A DNA stretch of 39,538 nucleotides, taken from assembly GCA_913056175.1 (NCBI GenBank), contig CAJXLM010000024.1, forward strand, positions 1-39,538. Reading direction: 5' to 3'. Below are positions 25,873 through 35,448 of the stretch, piece after piece. Under the pieces are notes generated by a model. It worked only from the letters and a program-made list of their open reading frames with translations, was not told where the DNA came from and made no database searches. Position 1 is the stretch's first letter; the number at the start of each line of letters is the position of its first letter. Made by a program: the position numbers and the translations under genes. The stretch is from an uncultured Opitutia bacterium (lineage in GTDB: Bacteria > Verrucomicrobiota > Verrucomicrobiia > Opitutales > Puniceicoccaceae).

Positions 25873-28473
25873 TCAGGAGGCGTCGGTCCCGGCGGTGGCC
25901 CGGAGGCGGGCCGTGGCGATCTCGTGCCCGGGGAGGAGCCGCCGCTCGATGATCTCGAGGAGTCGGCGGGCCTCTTCCGGCTCGCCCTCGTTCTCCCGCC
26001 ATTCGGCGAGGGTGAGCAGGCCGCGGGACATCCAGAAGGCAACGTCGGCGGTGACCTCCGGATCCTCCTGGGCCAGCTGGGCGCTCAGTTCCCTCCAGAG
26101 CAGGTCGCGGGCGGCGTCCTCCCGGCCGGCCCGGTGGAGGGCCTGGGCCTGGCGGAAGCGGGCCTCGAGGGCGGTGGCGGGGCTCACCCCGGCGAAGGTG
26201 GGGATCTCCCCGAAGCGGACTGCGGCTTCGCGAAGCTGCGCCGGGGAGGACTGGCCGTCGGCGAGGACGGTTTCCGCCCAGCCCATGAGGGCCCGGTAGC
26301 GCAGCGGATGGTCGGGGAATTGGTTCCCAGTGTCGCGGAAGACCAGCCGGGCGCTGGGAAAGTCGCCGGCATCGCGGAGCATGCGGCCCTGCCGGAGGCG
26401 GGCGGGCAGGGCGAGGGGGTGGTCGGGGAAGCGGCGGACGAGGTCGTCGAGCATTTGCAGGGCCTCGGCGCGGGCCTCGTCGGAGCCCCGTGACTCGGCG
26501 ATGGAGGCGGCCTCGTAGAGGGCAATGGGGGCCTCGGGGTGGTGGGGGAAGCGTTCGGCGAGGTTGACCAGTCGGCTCTGCGCCTCGCTGCCCTGGTCGC
26601 GCCCGGCGAAGAAGCGCGCCTCGTAGAGGAAGCTGAGGACGGAGGCGTTGTCCTCCGGGAAGCGTTGGCGCAGGTTCGCGAGCACGGTGGTCCCCTCCTC
26701 GATGCGACCGGTCCGCAGGAGCAGCTCCCCCTCCAGCAGCAGGGTGCGGGCCCGGAGGGCTTCGGGGGCCCGGCTCCCGCCGGTCACCGCGGCGGTCTCG
26801 ATCCGTTCCCGGAGCGCCCGGACCCCGGCGAGGGCCGTGGGGAGGTCGCCGAGACGGGCCCGGAGGTAGGCGCGCAGCCAGAGGAACCGCCAGCGTTGGG
26901 GCGGGGTCAGCTCCGCCCCGGCGAGGACCCGGTGGACCCTCCGGAGAGCCTCTTCCTCCTCACCGGCGCGCAGCTCGGACCGGGCGAGATTCCACTGCAG
27001 GTCGCCGGCGAGGGGGTCCTCCCCGAGGATCCGGCTCCATCGGGCGGCCTCCCCGGTTTCCCCGTTGCGGAGGTGGGACAAGCCGGCTTGGTAGGCGAGC
27101 ACCGGATTGTCCTCGGTCTCCCACGCCTCCTCGTAGGCGGCGGCGGCGGAGGCGTAGTCACCGTTGGCGAAGAAGAGGTCCCCGGCGAGTTGCCGGTAGA
27201 AGGCGCGGGCCTCGAAAGGGAGCTCGGGGACGATGCGGATGAGCAGGGAGGCGGCCTGCCGATAGCCGGGAGGGTCTCCCTGCCAGGCGAGGAGGGCCTC
27301 GGCGAGGCGGGCCTCGTCCCGGAGGGGGGAGCCCGGGTAGTCCGCAAAGAAGCGCTCGAGGGTCGCGCGGGCCTCCGCGATGTTCCCGGCCCGCGAGAGC
27401 AGCTCCACCTGGCTGAGGAGGAGGCGGTCGCGGATGGGGTGCTCTGGCCGTTCCTCGAGGAGATCGTCGAGCTGGGCGGCGCCCTCCGCGGGCGACTCCT
27501 CGGCGCCCCGCAGGTAGAGGCGCAGGGCCGCGCGCAGGGTGGTCGCGTCGGTCCCGCTGCGCAGGAGCTCGCGGAGGAGGGGGCGGCTGGCGGGTTGGTC
27601 GAGCCCGGTGAAGACGGCGAGGGGCAGGAGGATGCGATCGGCGATGGCCGCGGGTCCGGCCGCGCTCTCCCGGCGGAGCTGTTCGAGAACCTCGCGGGCG
27701 TCGTCCGTGCGGCCCCGGCCGGCGAGGGCGAGGCCGTACTCCCGGGCCAACTGGAGACGCAGCTCCGGCTCGAGGGCCTTCGCATAGCGGTCCCGGAGGT
27801 CGAGAACCGTGGCCTCGTCGACCTCTCCGCGGAGGAACTGGAGGCGGGCCCGGAGGGCCTCGATGGTATCGAGGAGAAGGGGTTGGTCGGCGGCGGCCTC
27901 CCGGGCCCGGCGGAAGGCCGCCGCCGATCGCTCGGACTCGCCCTCGGCCTCGGCGAGGAGGCCGCGCAGGAGAAAGAGCCAGGGCCTCTCGTCGGCGGAG
28001 AGGCGGGCGGGCGCGATCCGCCCCTCGAGGATGGAAGCGGTGGGAAAGTCGTCCTCGAGGAATTCGGCGAGCGCCCAGCGGAGGCGCACCCCCATGTCGT
28101 CCCGCCTCCCGTACCGCCAGACGAGGTCGATGGCCTCGTCCGGCTGGTCGCGCTGGAGGAGGGCGCCAAGGAGAGCGTCGAGGGCGCGCTGCCGTTCCTC
28201 GTCCGAGAGATCCTCGCGGTCGAGGAGCGGGCGCAGCTGCTCCACGGCGAGCCCGGCGAGGCCCCGCCGGACGGCCTGCTCCCCGGCGAGGAGCTGGCGC
28301 TGGGCCTGCCGGGTGGCGGAGGGGGGGGCGGCCGGGCCGCTGGGAACCACGAGGCCAGGGGTCGATTCCGGGGGAGGGGGGAGGGGGGCGACGTCCTCCT
28401 GGGCCCACCCCTCCAAGAGGACGAGCACGCACCCGAGGGCGAGGAGGATCCGGTGGGTCGGGGAGGGGCTCAT
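25873..28473 (-). CDS. Large periplasmic tetratricopeptide-repeat protein
   Basis: The protein has 866 residues from ATG 28473. A signal peptide (HRILLALGCVLVLLEGWAQ) is followed by a Pro-rich linker and then helical TPR repeats over nearly the whole length. Examples are YASAAAAYEEAWETEDNPVLAYQAGLSHLRNGE and SEAQSRLVNLAERFPHHPEAP; tandem alanine/leucine helices repeat about every 34-40 residues. Such proteins are scaffolds for other envelope proteins. Its position immediately before exbB/exbD suggests it couples the motor to the outer membrane or a substrate. No catalytic motif is visible. It overlaps the kinase gene by 4 bp. Confidence 0.85.
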   Translation of the reverse strand: MSPSPTHRILLALGCVLVLLEGWAQEDVAPLPPPPESTPGLVVPSGPAAPPSATRQAQRQLLAGEQAVRRGLAGLAVEQLRPLLDREDLSDEERQRALDALLGALLQRDQPDEAIDLVWRYGRRDDMGVRLRWALAEFLEDDFPTASILEGRIAPARLSADERPWLFLLRGLLAEAEGESERSAAAFRRAREAAADQPLLLDTIEALRARLQFLRGEVDEATVLDLRDRYAKALEPELRLQLAREYGLALAGRGRTDDAREVLEQLRRESAAGPAAIADRILLPLAVFTGLDQPASRPLLRELLRSGTDATTLRAALRLYLRGAEESPAEGAAQLDDLLEERPEHPIRDRLLLSQVELLSRAGNIAEARATLERFFADYPGSPLRDEARLAEALLAWQGDPPGYRQAASLLIRIVPELPFEARAFYRQLAGDLFFANGDYASAAAAYEEAWETEDNPVLAYQAGLSHLRNGETGEAARWSRILGEDPLAGDLQWNLARSELRAGEEEEALRRVHRVLAGAELTPPQRWRFLWLRAYLRARLGDLPTALAGVRALRERIETAAVTGGSRAPEALRARTLLLEGELLLRTGRIEEGTTVLANLRQRFPEDNASVLSFLYEARFFAGRDQGSEAQSRLVNLAERFPHHPEAPIALYEAASIAESRGSDEARAEALQMLDDLVRRFPDHPLALPARLRQGRMLRDAGDFPSARLVFRDTGNQFPDHPLRYRALMGWAETVLADGQSSPAQLREAAVRFGEIPTFAGVSPATALEARFRQAQALHRAGREDAARDLLWRELSAQLAQEDPEVTADVAFWMSRGLLTLAEWRENEGEPEEARRLLEIIERRLLPGHEIATARLRATAGTDAS

Positions 28474-29345
28474 CGGGCGGCGGCCCGCACGCTGCGGACG
28501 CCCTCCTCCACGGCGGGGAGGTAGGAGCGACCGAACAGGTTCAGGTGGTTGAGCATGTGGTAGAGATTGTAGAGCGGTTCGCGGGACTCCCGGCCCGGGG
28601 ACGGGGGGAGGCATCGCTCGTAGGCATGGTAGAAGCTGGCGGGGAAACCGCCAAACACCTTTGTCCAGGCGAGATCGGTCTCCGGGTCGCCGCGGTAGTA
28701 GGCCGGATCGAAGACCACCGGCCGGTGGTCACTGTCGGCCGCGGCATTGCCGCCCCAGAGGTCGCCGTGGAGGGGAGCCGGGGAGGGGTGGTGATCGGAG
28801 AGGAGGGCACGGGCATCCGCGAGGAAGGGGGCCATCTTCGGGAGGGGGAATCCGGCCTTTTGGGCCCGTTCCCACTGGGGCCGGAGCCGTTCCCCGATGA
28901 AGAAGTCGGCCCAGACTGCATGGGGTCGGTTGGACTGGGGGGTCGAGCCGATGAAGTTGTCCCGTTCGGCCCCGTGGGTGGGGTGGGTTCGCGTGGAGTG
29001 GAGGGCGGCGAGGGCCTCGCCGAGCGCGGCCCCCGATCGGTCGTCGAGGGGCCGCAGGTCGATCCACTCGAGGAGGAGCAGGGCCGTTTCTCCCTGGGTG
29101 AGGCAGCCGATCACCTCGGGAACCCGGACGGTGCCAGTGGCGGCGAGGGCGCGGAGCCCCTCCGCCTCGCGGGTGAGTGATTCCCCGTCGCGGAGCGGGG
29201 CCCGCTTGAGGAAGAAGTCACCCCGGTCGGTCCGCAGGTGGCGGGCCTGATGGATGCATCCGCCGCCGACGGGCTCCTCCCGCCACTGGCGAGGGGCGCG
29301 CCCGGTCCTCTCCTCAATCAGCCGCGGGAGGCCCTCCATGGTCAT
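28470..29345 (-). CDS. Fructosamine/ketosamine-3-kinase family protein
   Basis: The protein has 291 residues from ATG 29345; ATG 29339 is equally possible. It has the choline-kinase-like fold: GGGCIHQARHL (nucleotide loop), DFFLKR (ATP Lys), LLLLEWIDL hinge, catalytic loop PLHGDLWGGNA and VFDPAYYRGDPETDLA. It ends YNLYHMLNHLNLFG as in fructosamine-3-kinases. The family phosphorylates sugars attached to protein lysines, so that the adduct falls off. It overlaps the LMW phosphatase gene by 32 bp and the TPR gene by 4 bp. Confidence 0.92.
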   Translation of the reverse strand: MTMEGLPRLIEERTGRAPRQWREEPVGGGCIHQARHLRTDRGDFFLKRAPLRDGESLTREAEGLRALAATGTVRVPEVIGCLTQGETALLLLEWIDLRPLDDRSGAALGEALAALHSTRTHPTHGAERDNFIGSTPQSNRPHAVWADFFIGERLRPQWERAQKAGFPLPKMAPFLADARALLSDHHPSPAPLHGDLWGGNAAADSDHRPVVFDPAYYRGDPETDLAWTKVFGGFPASFYHAYERCLPPSPGRESREPLYNLYHMLNHLNLFGRSYLPAVEEGVRSVRAAAR

Positions 29346-29802
29346 CCAGCTCCCGGAGGAGGTTGGCGCAAGCTTCCTCAAGCAGGTCGAGGACGCGCTC
29401 AAATCCTTCGGGGCCTCCGTAGTAGGGATCGGGGATTTCCTCCACCGCAGGGTCGACGATCCACTCCGGGAGTGAGCGCACCCGTTCCTCCTCGCCGGGA
29501 TGGGAGGCGAGGGCCCGGGCGGCGTGATAGGTGTCGCGATCCATGGTGAGGACCAGGTCAAAGGCCCGGAGATCCTCGGGGAGGAGCTGGCGGGCACGGC
29601 TGGTGACGTTCAGTCCGCGAGCGGCGGCGGTGCGCCGCATGCGTTCGTCCGCGGGCTCGCCGGCGTGGACGTCGAGGATGCCGGCGGAGTCCACGCGGAT
29701 CTCCCCGGACTCGGCGCGCCCGGCCGCCCGTTGGCGGAAGACCGATTCCGCGGCGGGGGAACGGCAGATGTTGCCGAGACAAACGAAGAGGATGTTCCGC
29801 AT
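29314..29802 (-). CDS. Low-molecular-weight protein-tyrosine-phosphatase family
   Basis: The protein has 162 residues from ATG 29802. The P-loop VCLGNICRSP (CX5R-S) is at residues 7-16 and the general-acid region PDPYYGG near 130. Length is typical of LMW-PTPs. These enzymes dephosphorylate phosphotyrosine, phosphoarginine or sugar phosphates. The 3' end overlaps the fructosamine kinase start, so the two are coupled, and a role in removing phosphates from glycated protein is plausible. It is the first gene of the minus-strand block. Confidence 0.94.
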   Translation of the reverse strand: MRNILFVCLGNICRSPAAESVFRQRAAGRAESGEIRVDSAGILDVHAGEPADERMRRTAAARGLNVTSRARQLLPEDLRAFDLVLTMDRDTYHAARALASHPGEEERVRSLPEWIVDPAVEEIPDPYYGGPEGFERVLDLLEEACANLLRELDDHGGPPAAD

Positions 29803-29947
29803 GGACCGGGGAAGAGGGCGCGGGTGGACCCACCCACGGCCAGAGGGTCTGGATCGGCCCCCGCATTGGCAAAGGAAAAGCGATTGTGGAGGACCGCCGG
29901 GAGCGGGGGCTTGCTTCCCCGAGCCCGGTTCCAATGATCAACTTCGT

Positions 29948-30667
29948 ATGGAGGATTCATCCGAGGGTCACCGCTTCCGCCGCCTGTCGCGGTCGGAGCG
30001 GCCGCAGGAGCGCATGGAGCGCTTCGGGGCGAGCGCCCTCAGCGACACGGAGCTCCTCGCGGTCCTGATCCGGCAGGGAACGGTTGGGCAGGGGGTCATG
30101 GAGGTGGCGGAGCAACTCCTGCGGGAGGGCCAGAGCCTGGCCGGTCTTGTCCGCTGGGAGCTGGCGGATTTCCGGCGGGTGCCCGGGATCGGCCCGGTCA
30201 AGGCGATCCAGTTGAAGGCGATGGTGGAGCTGGCGCGCCGGGCGATCCTCCAGGAGGGCCGCGCGGAACCGCCGGTGCTCGATGCCCCGGACAAAATCTA
30301 TGCTTTCCTCCGGGCGGAGGTGGCCGGACTGGAGGTCGAGAATTTCTGGGTGCTCGTGCTCAACCGGAAGAACCGGTTGATCCGCGCACTGCCGATCACC
30401 CGGGGGATCGCCGATGCCAGCCTCGTGCACCCGCGGGAGGTTTTCCGCGAGGTCATCCGCGAGGGCGGATCCGCTGCTGTGGTGGCCCACAACCATCCCA
30501 GCGGGGATCCGGCCCCGAGCGCCGCCGATGTGCGGGTGACCCGGCAGCTGCGGGAGGCGGCCGGCCTCCTCGAGATTGCCCTGCTCGACCACGTCATCCT
30601 CGGCGAAGTACTCACCGATCCGCGGGGAGTGGGTTTCTACAGCTTTTCCGAGGCCGGGGTCTTGTAG
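29948..30667 (+). CDS. radC: RadC-family JAMM/MPN domain protein
   Basis: The protein has 239 residues from ATG 29948. The N-terminal helix-hairpin-helix region has FGASALSDTELLAVLIRQGT and FRRVPGIGPVKAIQLKA. The C-terminal JAMM metalloprotease-like motif is HNHPSGDPAPSAAD, preceded by a Glu in LEVENFW. The family function is unclear: it is no longer accepted as a DNA-repair protein in E. coli, and related proteins are linked to mobile elements. Here it is chromosomal and complete. It is divergent from the LMW phosphatase, with about 145 bp between starts. Confidence 0.94.
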   Translation: MEDSSEGHRFRRLSRSERPQERMERFGASALSDTELLAVLIRQGTVGQGVMEVAEQLLREGQSLAGLVRWELADFRRVPGIGPVKAIQLKAMVELARRAILQEGRAEPPVLDAPDKIYAFLRAEVAGLEVENFWVLVLNRKNRLIRALPITRGIADASLVHPREVFREVIREGGSAAVVAHNHPSGDPAPSAADVRVTRQLREAAGLLEIALLDHVILGEVLTDPRGVGFYSFSEAGVL

Positions 30668-30730
30668 GCGGGCCGCCGGCCGGTGGGGTCGTGCCCTTGA
30701 CCCGGAGCGGGCCAACACGGAGAACGAGGC

Positions 30731-31276
30731 ATGCGGCGAGAGGCGATTCCCTCGACTCCCTCCCGGGGGAGCAATCTCTACCTGGTCGGCTTCATGGGCA
30801 CGGGCAAGTCCTCCATCGGGCGTGAGCTGGCCCGGAGTCTCGGCTACCGTTTTCTCGACTCGGATGCGTGGATCGAGGAGCGGGAGGGTCGGTCGGTGCG
30901 GGAAATCTTCGCCGCGGAAGGGGAGGAGTACTTCCGGGAGCGGGAGGCGGACTTCGTCCGGGAGCATCCCCGCGAGGGCTGCGTGGTGGCCTGCGGGGGC
31001 GGGCTGGTGACGCGGCCGGGTCGGCTCGCGGCCCTCGGGGAGAAGGGTGTGGTCGTGGCGCTCTACGCCTCGCCCGAGACGATCCACCAGCGCACCTCCC
31101 GGAACCGGAACCGCCCGCTCCTCCAGGTCGAGAATCCCCTCGCCCGCATCCGCGAACTCCTCGCCGAGCGGGAGCCCTACTACCGGGAGGTGCCCCTCGG
31201 GGTGTCCACGGACGGGCGTTCCTTTGGCGAGGTGGTGGAGGCGGTCCGGCGGATCTATCGGTCCGCCCGCGCCTGA
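30731..31276 (+). CDS. aroK: Shikimate kinase
   Basis: The enzyme has 181 residues. It phosphorylates shikimate at the 3-hydroxyl in aromatic amino-acid synthesis. The P-loop [13 protein letters not shown] is near residues 19-31. Substrate residues are in FLDSDAWIE (Asp) and the Arg of [13 protein letters not shown]. Also present are the [10 protein letters not shown] loop and the lid Arg region SRNRNRPLL. Length is normal. It stands 63 bp after radC and 95 bp before yidD in the same direction. Confidence 0.96.
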   Translation: MRREAIPSTPSRGSNLYLVGFMGTGKSSIGRELARSLGYRFLDSDAWIEEREGRSVREIFAAEGEEYFREREADFVREHPREGCVVACGGGLVTRPGRLAALGEKGVVVALYASPETIHQRTSRNRNRPLLQVENPLARIRELLAEREPYYREVPLGVSTDGRSFGEVVEAVRRIYRSARA

Positions 31277-31371
31277 GGAACGCTGGGGAAAACTGGGACT
31301 TGCCGGTGGGGGATTGCGAAAGTTGGGATTCCGTCTCGTCAGTCCTGACCCATTCCGGCAACTTCCGGAAG

Positions 31372-31734
31372 ATGGACCCAACGGTCCCCCACACCCCGGC
31401 CTCTTCTTCCGCGGTACCGGAAGCGACCACTCCCGCCCCCCGGGCGGGAGTTCGCGGTCGCTCGGTGCGCTGGGTGGCCGGCGCCTACCGCTACACCTTG
31501 CGCCCTTTGCTTGTGGCCTTCGGGGCCGGTGGGGGGACCTGCCGCTTCCATCCCACCTGTTCCGCTTATGCGGAGGAGGCCGTCCGCAGGCACGGCTGGC
31601 GGCGCGGCGGGTGGATGGCCCTCGGCCGGGTGTGCCGTTGCCGTCCCGGGGGAGGTTGTGGCTGGGACCCGGTTCCGGGGCCCCGTGAGCGCCCCTTCTC
31701 CTCCCCGAGCCCCCCGATTTCCGAAGAACCATGA
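31372..31734 (+). CDS. yidD: Membrane-protein insertion efficiency factor YidD
   Basis: The protein has 120 residues from ATG 31372. The conserved YidD core is clear: [37 protein letters not shown], then [20 protein letters not shown], with the family's Cys pairs. It helps YidC/Sec insert membrane proteins at the inner membrane. The N-terminal 35 residues and the C-terminal Pro/Ser tail are longer than usual (typical length 70-90). In most bacteria it lies in the rpmH-rnpA-yidD-yidC group; here it sits between aroK and pckG. It overlaps pckG by 4 bp (ATGA). Confidence 0.92.
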   Translation: MDPTVPHTPASSSAVPEATTPAPRAGVRGRSVRWVAGAYRYTLRPLLVAFGAGGGTCRFHPTCSAYAEEAVRRHGWRRGGWMALGRVCRCRPGGGCGWDPVPGPRERPFSSPSPPISEEP

Positions 31735-33539
31735 GCAAAGCAGAACACTACCCCACGCAAAACAAGCACGTCCGTCGCTGGGTGGACGGCATCATCAACC
31801 TGTGCCAGCCCGACGCGGTTTACTGGTGCGATGGCTCCCAGGAGGAGTACGACCGGCTCATGGGCGGGATGGTGGAGAGTGGCATGGCCACCCGGCTGAA
31901 CGAGGACAAGCGGCCGAACAGTTTCCTCTTCCGCTCGGACCCGCGGGATGTGGCCCGGGTGGAGAGCCGCACCTTCATCTGCAGCGCCGGCCCGGCCGGC
32001 GCGGGACCCACCAACAACTGGCGGGACCCGGAGGACATGAAGGCGGAGATCAACGCGGAGGCGGCCGGCTGCATGAAGGGGCGGACCATGTACATCATCC
32101 CCTTTTCGATGGGGCCGCTCGGCTCGCGGATCGCGCGCATCGGGATCGAGATCACGGACTCGCCCTACGTGGTCTGCAACATGCACATCATGACCCGGGT
32201 GAGTGACCGGATCTGGGAGATCCTCGGCAAGAGTCCGGAATTCGTGAAGTGTGTGCACTCCGTGCTCGTGCCTCTCGGCCCCGGCGAGAGCGGGCCCACT
32301 TGGCCCTGCAATCCGGAAAAGACGACCATCGCCCACTTTCCGGAGGAGCGCCTCATCCTCTCCATTGGTTCCGGCTACGGGGGGAACGCCCTCCTCGGGA
32401 AGAAGTGCTTCGCCCTGCGGATCGCCTCGGTGATCGCGCGAGACGAGGGTTGGATGGCCGAGCACATGCTCATCCTCGGGGTGCGCGAGCCGAGCGGGCG
32501 CAAGTCGCACGTGGCGGCCGCCTTTCCCTCAGCCTGCGGCAAGACGAATTTCGCCATGCTCGTTCCCCCCGAGCCCTTCGTGGAGGAGGGCTGGGAAGTG
32601 ACCACGGTGGGCGACGACATTGCGTGGATCTCGCCGGACGAGAATGGCGACCTGCGGGCGATCAACCCGGAGGCCGGCTTCTTCGGGGTGGCTCCGGGGA
32701 CGTCCGCCTCGACCAACCCGAATGCGATGGAGTCCTGCCGGGCGAACTCGATCTTCACGAACTGTGCGCTCACCGACGAGGGCGACGTCTGGTGGGAGGG
32801 GATGACCGAGGAACCGCCGGCCCACCTCATCGACTGGAAGGGCCGGGACTGGACCCCGGAGTCGGGGGAACCGGCCGCTCACCCGAACGCCCGCTTCACC
32901 TGCCCGGCGAGCCAGTGCCCGACCATCGATCCCGAGTGGGAGAATCCCGACGGGGTGAAGATCGACGCCTTCCTCTTCGGGGGTCGGCGCATGAACGATA
33001 TCCCGCTCGTCTTCCAGGCCTTCAACTGGTCGCACGGGGTCTACCTCGGGGCGACGATGGGCTCGGAGCTGACCGCGGCGGCGGAGGGTACGGTCGGCCG
33101 GCTGCGCCGCGACCCCTTCGCCATGCTGCCCTTTGCCGGCTACAATATGGGGGACTACATCCGGCACTGGTTGCGGATGGGCAAGGCGCAGAGCGAGCCG
33201 GCCCGCATCTTCCACGTGAACTGGTTCCGCAAGGCGGAGGATGGCAGCATGATGTGGCCGGGCTTCGGCCAGAATATGCGCGTCCTCCAGTGGGTGGTCG
33301 GCCGGGTCAACGGCAACGCCAAGGGCTTCGAGTCCCCGATCGGCTGGATGCCCCGTTACAGTGACTTCGACTGGAAGGGTCTCGATTTCAGCGAGGAGGA
33401 GTGGGACGCGCTCATGGGCGTGGACCGCGAGCGCATGAAGCAGCAGAGCCTCCAGCACGAGGAACTTTTCCTCCAGCTCGCTGAGGCCCTCCCGAAGGAG
33501 ATGATCTTCGAGAAGGAGCTCTTCATCAGCCGGATGTAG
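31731..33539 (+). CDS. pckG: Phosphoenolpyruvate carboxykinase (GTP)
   Basis: The enzyme has 602 residues. It interconverts oxaloacetate plus GTP with PEP, CO2 and GDP for gluconeogenesis or anaplerosis. The kinase-1 loop [15 protein letters not shown] with the reactive Cys is present, as are metal-binding [22 protein letters not shown] and [20 protein letters not shown] lies near the start. The GTP-specific type is clear from length and motifs; the ATP enzyme is unrelated in these blocks. The ATG lies inside the yidD stop, so translation is probably coupled. Its end overlaps the converging dioxygenase gene by 14 bp. Confidence 0.97.
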   Translation: MSKAEHYPTQNKHVRRWVDGIINLCQPDAVYWCDGSQEEYDRLMGGMVESGMATRLNEDKRPNSFLFRSDPRDVARVESRTFICSAGPAGAGPTNNWRDPEDMKAEINAEAAGCMKGRTMYIIPFSMGPLGSRIARIGIEITDSPYVVCNMHIMTRVSDRIWEILGKSPEFVKCVHSVLVPLGPGESGPTWPCNPEKTTIAHFPEERLILSIGSGYGGNALLGKKCFALRIASVIARDEGWMAEHMLILGVREPSGRKSHVAAAFPSACGKTNFAMLVPPEPFVEEGWEVTTVGDDIAWISPDENGDLRAINPEAGFFGVAPGTSASTNPNAMESCRANSIFTNCALTDEGDVWWEGMTEEPPAHLIDWKGRDWTPESGEPAAHPNARFTCPASQCPTIDPEWENPDGVKIDAFLFGGRRMNDIPLVFQAFNWSHGVYLGATMGSELTAAAEGTVGRLRRDPFAMLPFAGYNMGDYIRHWLRMGKAQSEPARIFHVNWFRKAEDGSMMWPGFGQNMRVLQWVVGRVNGNAKGFESPIGWMPRYSDFDWKGLDFSEEEWDALMGVDRERMKQQSLQHEELFLQLAEALPKEMIFEKELFISRM

Positions 33540-34533
33540 CGGCGCGCGCGTCCCCCTCGCCGGTGCCGTACTCGGGTCCGGCGGAGGGGGCCCCGCCTCC
33601 GGGAAGGCGAAGCGTTGGGAGACCGCGCTCGATGGCAACGCGCTGGGACTCGAGGGCCGGGGGCAGGCAGAGGCGCGTGCCGAGCTCTTCCGGTCTCTCG
33701 TCCCCGGTGAATCCCGGCAGATCGGTGGCGACCTCGAGGAGGCTTCCCCCGGGCTCCCGGAAGTAGATGGAGCGGAAGTAGAGGCGGTCGCGCGGGCCGG
33801 AAGTGGCCACCCCGGCCGCCTGCAGGGCCGCGTCCACCCGGTCCTGCGCGTCGTTGTCCGGACAGCGGAGGGCAAGGTGGTGGAGGGTGCCGGCCCCGCC
33901 CCGGGATGCCGGCAGGTCCGGGGTGGCCGCGAGGTCGAGGAAGTGACCGGGGACGGGCTCCCCGAAGGCGATTCGCGTACGGGTGCCGTCGCGTCGGTGG
34001 GGACGGCCTCCGAGGATCTTGCCGAGAAAGCTCTCCGTGGGTCCACTCCGCGCGACGGCCAGCTCCACCCCGGCCAGCCCGCGGAGCGCGTATTCCTCTG
34101 GGAGGGGGCCGGCCAACCACGGGGTGCGTGGGTCCCCTCCCGCGGCCACGAGCTCGACGGGCAGACCGTCCGGATCGCGAAAGGCGAGGACCGTCTCCTC
34201 CCAGCGCGGGCGGAGGCTGGTGGTCACGCCCGCGCGGGCGAGACGCTCGCGCCAGAAGGGCAGGGAGCCCTCGGGAGCGGAGAGTTGCAGCACGGAGGGC
34301 GCCCCGCTCCCGGGTCCTCCGGGAGGAGCACTGGGCACGACGAAGAAGGTGAGGAGTGTGCCGGGACGGCCCTCGTCGATTCCGTAGTAGAGGTGGTAGG
34401 TACCGGGGTCGTCGAAGTTGACGGTCTGCTTGACGAGGCGCAGGCCGAGCAGGCCGGCGTAGAATGCGAGGTTCGCCTGCGGGTCGGTGGCGACCGCGGT
34501 GAGGTGGTGGAGGCCGGGGAGGGTCAATTCCAT
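33526..34533 (-). CDS. VOC-family ring-cleaving dioxygenase
   Basis: The protein has 335 residues from ATG 34533 (GTG 34542 possible). There are two vicinal-oxygen-chelate modules. The metal ligands are visible as His in [15 protein letters not shown] (about residue 9), His in [14 protein letters not shown] and Glu in [10 protein letters not shown]. This matches the MhqO/MhqA hydroquinone-type dioxygenases that open quinol or catechol rings with Fe(II). It overlaps pckG tail to tail by 14 bp. No other aromatic degradation gene is nearby, so the substrate is unknown and quinone detoxification is a guess. Confidence 0.88.
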   Translation of the reverse strand: MELTLPGLHHLTAVATDPQANLAFYAGLLGLRLVKQTVNFDDPGTYHLYYGIDEGRPGTLLTFFVVPSAPPGGPGSGAPSVLQLSAPEGSLPFWRERLARAGVTTSLRPRWEETVLAFRDPDGLPVELVAAGGDPRTPWLAGPLPEEYALRGLAGVELAVARSGPTESFLGKILGGRPHRRDGTRTRIAFGEPVPGHFLDLAATPDLPASRGGAGTLHHLALRCPDNDAQDRVDAALQAAGVATSGPRDRLYFRSIYFREPGGSLLEVATDLPGFTGDERPEELGTRLCLPPALESQRVAIERGLPTLRLPGGGAPSAGPEYGTGEGDARAATSG

Positions 34534-34552
34534 GGGGCCCACGGTACCCGCG

Positions 34553-34596
34553 GAGACGCTCGCGCGCGAACGCTGGCCGCCGGCAGCGGGCGTCTC
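34553..34596 (-). terminator. Structured region directly after glpF
   Basis: GAGACGC (34553-34559) and GCGTCTC (34590-34596) enclose smaller self-complementary pieces (TCGCGCGCGA and CGCTG...CAGCG). It starts immediately past the aquaporin stop. There is no T-run. It probably serves as a transcript end, though a cruciform is possible. Confidence 0.4.
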
Positions 34597-35343
34597 TCAG
34601 CCCCCCATCGCGTTGAGATGGGCGACGAAGAGCTTGTAGAACACCGCGCCGAGGATGCCCCCGAGAAGGGGCCCGGCGATGGGGATCCAGGAGTAGGCCC
34701 AGTCTGCGTCGCGCTTGCCGGGGACGGGGAGGAGGGCATGCATCACCCGCGGCACGAAGTCCCGGGCGGGGTTGATGGCGTAGCCGGTCGGCCCCCCGAG
34801 GGAGAGCCCGATCCCGAGCACGAGCAGTCCGACCGCGAGGGGCGCCATCCCGCCGGTCAGCCCGTTGTGCCGGTCGGCGATGCCGAGGACGCCGAGGAGG
34901 AGCATGGCGGTCCCGATCACTTCGGTGAGGAAGTTGAAGAAGGGCCGGCGGATGGCCGGCATGGTGCAGAAGCAGGAGAGCTTCGCATCGGCATCGTCCG
35001 TCTCCCGCCAGTGCGGCTGATAGGCGAGGAAGACGAGGAGGGAGCCGAGGGCCGCGCCGAGGACCTGGCCGGAGATGTAGGAGAAGGCGAGCCCGGGCGA
35101 GAGGTCGCCGACCGCCACGAAGGCGACGGTGACCGCGGGGTTGAGGTGGGCCCCGCTGATCCAACCGGTGACGTAGATGCCCATGGATACTCCGAGGGCC
35201 CAGCCGGTGGTCACGACGATCCAGCCGGCGTTCTCCGATTTGCTCCGCCGCAGGAGGACCCCGGCGACCACGCCGTTGCCGAGGAGGACGAGGATCATCG
35301 TGCCGACAAGCTCGGCCGTGAAGTCGGAGGTCATGAATTCCAT
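34597..35343 (-). CDS. glpF: Glycerol facilitator-type aquaporin
   Basis: The protein has 248 residues from ATG 35343 (ATG 35334 also in frame). It has six membrane helices with two NPA boxes: GAHLNPAV (Asn about 68) and GYAINPARDF (Asn about 191). Asp after NPAR and the following PR are typical of glycerol-conducting channels rather than strict water channels. It passively moves glycerol or similar small solutes through the inner membrane. No glpK or glpD is next to it. A strong 15 bp hairpin lies just upstream, so it is probably transcribed apart from the MFS gene. Confidence 0.92.
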   Translation of the reverse strand: MEFMTSDFTAELVGTMILVLLGNGVVAGVLLRRSKSENAGWIVVTTGWALGVSMGIYVTGWISGAHLNPAVTVAFVAVGDLSPGLAFSYISGQVLGAALGSLLVFLAYQPHWRETDDADAKLSCFCTMPAIRRPFFNFLTEVIGTAMLLLGVLGIADRHNGLTGGMAPLAVGLLVLGIGLSLGGPTGYAINPARDFVPRVMHALLPVPGKRDADWAYSWIPIAGPLLGGILGAVFYKLFVAHLNAMGG

Positions 35344-35448
35344 GGGGAGACGGGGTTGGGGAAGACGGGACAAGGACGGGGAAAGCGCCGGAGGCCGGGC
35401 CCGCCGGATCGGGTCGATCCCCGGCGCAAAGGCCAGGGGTTGATCGCG

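Noticed and set aside
28321-28400. Low-complexity G-run near the TPR start as a frameshift site
   Set aside because: The frame is continuous from signal peptide through Pro-rich linker to the TPR repeats, so no frameshift is needed.
26539-28524. A 661-codon plus-strand frame opposite the TPR gene
   Set aside because: The minus-strand protein has a signal peptide and clear helical repeats; the plus-strand product is Gly/Glu low-complexity.
29948-30667. radC as a sign of a mobile island
   Set aside because: The gene is full length and lies among ordinary chromosomal genes; no integrase, phage or plasmid gene is nearby.
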